Shown in pieces: positions 62,582 to 64,000 of a stretch of DNA of 64,000 bases; position 1 is the stretch's first letter; every line of letters starts with the position of its first letter. Where the stretch lies: assembly GCA_016708105.1 (NCBI GenBank), contig JADJGJ010000001.1, positions 558,001 through 622,000 on the forward strand. Direction: 5' to 3'. The translations under genes were made by a program, and so were the position numbers. Origin of the DNA: Crocinitomicaceae bacterium. Lineage in GTDB: Bacteria > Bacteroidota > Bacteroidia > Flavobacteriales_D > Crocinitomicaceae. The notes beneath the pieces are model-generated. The model was not told where the DNA came from. It did no database searches and saw only the letters and a list, made by a program, of their open reading frames with translations.

Positions 62582-62668
62582 CTTAATTATTCATTTACCT
62601 TACCACAAGGTAAGCAAATATAATCAAAAAATACTAACCGTGTTTTTTTCGGCGGTTTATTAACAAAC

Positions 62669-62890
62669 CTACTTTGCTAGCACATTTAGATTGTTCACCA
62701 AATCGTACAGATGCCTCTTGTTGACTAGCTTGTACACCATTAAATACGCCTTTTTTGGTGCAACATTTGCCAAATACAATACTTTTTGAATACCATCACT
62801 TGGCACACCGCTTTGTCTCAACACTTCGCTAATTGACAAAATTGCTAGTACTCTTTTAATGCTACTGAAATCTATTTCTATCAAACTCAT
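62669..62890 (-). CDS. Small protein of the mobile element, unknown function
   Basis: 73 residues, complete from ATG to stop (MSLIEIDFSSIKRVLAILSI), mostly helical with SEVLRQSGVPSDGIQKVLYLANV, an amphipathic helix-turn-helix-like segment. It lies between the MerR-like gene and the 267-residue gene on the same strand with short gaps. No family recognised. Confidence 0.5.
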   Translation of the reverse strand: MSLIEIDFSSIKRVLAILSISEVLRQSGVPSDGIQKVLYLANVAPKKAYLMVYKLVNKRHLYDLVNNLNVLAK

Positions 62891-62941
62891 ACTTTAATTT
62901 TTAGTTAAACATTTATTCTACATTTACTCAAGCTTGACGGC

Positions 62942-63745
62942 TCAACCGGTAGTCGGATTTTTTTCATTTTCTTCTTTGACAAGTTTATTAATACCTTCCC
63001 TAAGCTTATCAGATTTAGAAATTGCCATCAATAACTGAACTACTTGGTTGACTCCCTTGTCTCCGAATTTTTCATAAAGTTCACTGAAGGCCTGATATCC
63101 TTCCTTTTGTTTTGTGTCTTCTTTCTTTTGTTCATCGGCGGATTCAACCTTCACTTCTGCATCAGGCACAGGTGGTGCGCCTGCAAGTGCGCCCTCCGGT
63201 GTTTTTCCTTTGAATATTCCTAGTAAGGAAATCCCTTCTTTTAACAAACTTGTCATGTCTGTTTTTTTGCGCAGCTCCTCCAACTCTTCTTGAAGTTCAT
63301 CAATCAATTCTTCTTGATCGTCAACTTTTTGTTGCAGTGATACAATCAAATGTGCCTGATCGTTTTTTTCTAAAGCATCTTTAATTTTTTTATCAAAATC
63401 AATTGGATCAGCTCCATTAAGTGATTTTTCTTTTAGATAAAAAATATGCCTGTTGCAGTTGTTTGACTGACCGAAATAGAGAATGACCTCTACCGTTTCC
63501 GTAGAACCGTCAATCATCTCTTTATAATCATCAAAACTTCGTGGATTGGATGTTCTGTAAACACAAAACTCTCCATCAACCTTTATGGCGTAAAATCGCT
63601 CGCCATGTCCTTGTGATGGATTCAGCAACAATTTTTTCAAACGGCTGACATTATCATCACTGTAATTTTTAGTAAAAATTTGCTGACTTCTTCGTTCAGG
63701 AAAACCTCGTCTTTTCCAATTCTTCTTTCCGTCTTCTGGTTCCAT
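62942..63745 (-). CDS. Mobile-element protein of unknown function with a coiled coil
   Basis: A 267-residue protein. The N-terminus is charged (MEPEDGKKNWKRRGFPERRSQQIFT). A compact part (GERFYAIKVDGEFCVYRTSNPRSFDDY) follows, then a predicted coiled coil (LIVSLQQKVDDQEELIDELQEELEELRKK) near 130-160 and an acidic, Pro/Ala-rich linker. No enzyme motif seen. Single-stranded-DNA-handling or scaffold roles are possible but unsupported. Confidence 0.6.
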   Translation of the reverse strand: MEPEDGKKNWKRRGFPERRSQQIFTKNYSDDNVSRLKKLLLNPSQGHGERFYAIKVDGEFCVYRTSNPRSFDDYKEMIDGSTETVEVILYFGQSNNCNRHIFYLKEKSLNGADPIDFDKKIKDALEKNDQAHLIVSLQQKVDDQEELIDELQEELEELRKKTDMTSLLKEGISLLGIFKGKTPEGALAGAPPVPDAEVKVESADEQKKEDTKQKEGYQAFSELYEKFGDKGVNQVVQLLMAISKSDKLREGINKLVKEENEKNPTTG

Positions 63746-63822
63746 AACAATATGTTTTATACCAAAGTTACGACCAGAATAAGGGCACGGGGGTACTTTT
63801 CTGCACCCCGTATTTCACTGAT

Positions 63823-63999
63823 TTAAGAATTTTCTTTTCGATCTTTAATTTCTTGGTCGATTGCTTCAATCGCCTTATTTAATTGGAGTTTCTCGAAAAA
63901 AGGACGGATAAATTGTAAATCAGCTAAGTGCTTTTTATCTGACTTTTCTGATAAAATCCTTTTAAGAATTTGAGATTTTCTTGAATTGTCAATATGCGT
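63823..63999 (-). CDS. 3' end of a mobile-element gene (cut by window edge)
   Basis: An open frame of 58 codons plus stop, entering from the right edge and ending at a TAA at 63823-63825. The visible tail is helical and charged (SQILKRILSEKSDKKHLADL ... AIEAIDQEIKDRKENS). It is on the same strand as the rest of the element. Start and identity lie outside the window. Confidence 0.55.
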   Translation of the reverse strand, partial: THIDNSRKSQILKRILSEKSDKKHLADLQFIRPFFEKLQLNKAIEAIDQEIKDRKENS

Positions 64000-64000
64000 T

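Larger units (their letters stand above)
60014..64000. mobile_element. Left end of an integrated element in tRNA-Leu (right end outside window)
   Basis: Downstream of the tRNA-Leu gene all genes lie on the minus strand and none is a housekeeping type: a serine recombinase, four or five small genes I cannot identify, and one cut by the edge. A recombinase gene next to, and overlapping, a tRNA is the usual sign of site-specific integration. No conjugation, phage-structural or resistance genes are seen in these 4 kb, so integrative conjugative element, mobilisable element and prophage cannot be told apart. Attachment-core limits and the other end are not visible. Confidence 0.65.

Overview
The window reads as chromosome of an AT-rich member of the Bacteroidota, most likely a flavobacterium-like organism (Flavobacteriales; Crocinitomicaceae or a relative is my guess). 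The signs are several proteins with C-terminal type IX secretion (T9SS) sorting domains, surface lipoproteins with SAC/ISC-type lipoboxes, families largely confined to the phylum (DUF4465, DUF5686, DUF5777, DUF4920, the TPR-SpoIIE phosphatase), start codons without a Shine-Dalgarno sequence, and repeated use of the Bacteroidota -7 promoter element TAnnTTTG. I see no rRNA, CRISPR array or IS transposase. There are two tRNA genes (Met and Leu).

Layout. 1-4.5 kb, minus strand: the start of ribB (cut by the edge), two overlapping glycosyltransferases, an LptF/LptG-type permease and a START-like protein. 5-10.3 kb: a TPR/SpoIIE phosphatase, a TPR protein and a lipoprotein. 10.5-25 kb, housekeeping mixed with surface proteins: tRNA-Met, fabH, a T9SS-exported CotH-kinase protein, bioF-bioD, a GreA/GreB-like protein, folE, a WG-repeat protein and recG. 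25-28.3 kb: a lipoprotein c-type cytochrome, a DUF5777 barrel and a surface protein with one haem motif. 28.3-32 kb: a SpoU methyltransferase, pdxJ, a CBS protein and nadK. 32.1-37.6 kb: a cobalamin riboswitch followed by a tight four-gene operon for vitamin B12 capture and outer-membrane uptake (DUF4465 protein, BtuB-like receptor, BtuG-like propeller lipoprotein, second surface protein); its first and last proteins carry T9SS tails. 37.7-51 kb: glycosyltransferase, OsmC, YceH, a PIN-domain toxin-like gene with a large unfamiliar partner, valS, a lipoprotein hydrolase, PhnA, YceI and DUF5686 proteins.

51.2-54.6 kb holds the most system-like novelty. An ECF sigma factor overlaps a single-pass protein that joins an anti-sigma-like cytoplasmic part to a periplasmic trypsin-like protease. 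Both diverge from a VWA lipoprotein of the YfbK type across a 15-bp-arm inverted repeat. 54.6-59.7 kb has a 14-bp tandem repeat, a DUF4920 lipoprotein, a roughly 230-bp structured repeat-like element with a possible pseudoknot, and two large T9SS proteins with similar tails.

From 59.93 kb to the right edge is the end of an integrated mobile element: a large serine recombinase whose last 47 bp overlap the 3' half of tRNA-Leu(CAA), followed by small unfamiliar genes on one strand, one cut by the edge. The other element boundary is outside the window. All functional statements come from reading motifs and family resemblance; no database search was run.
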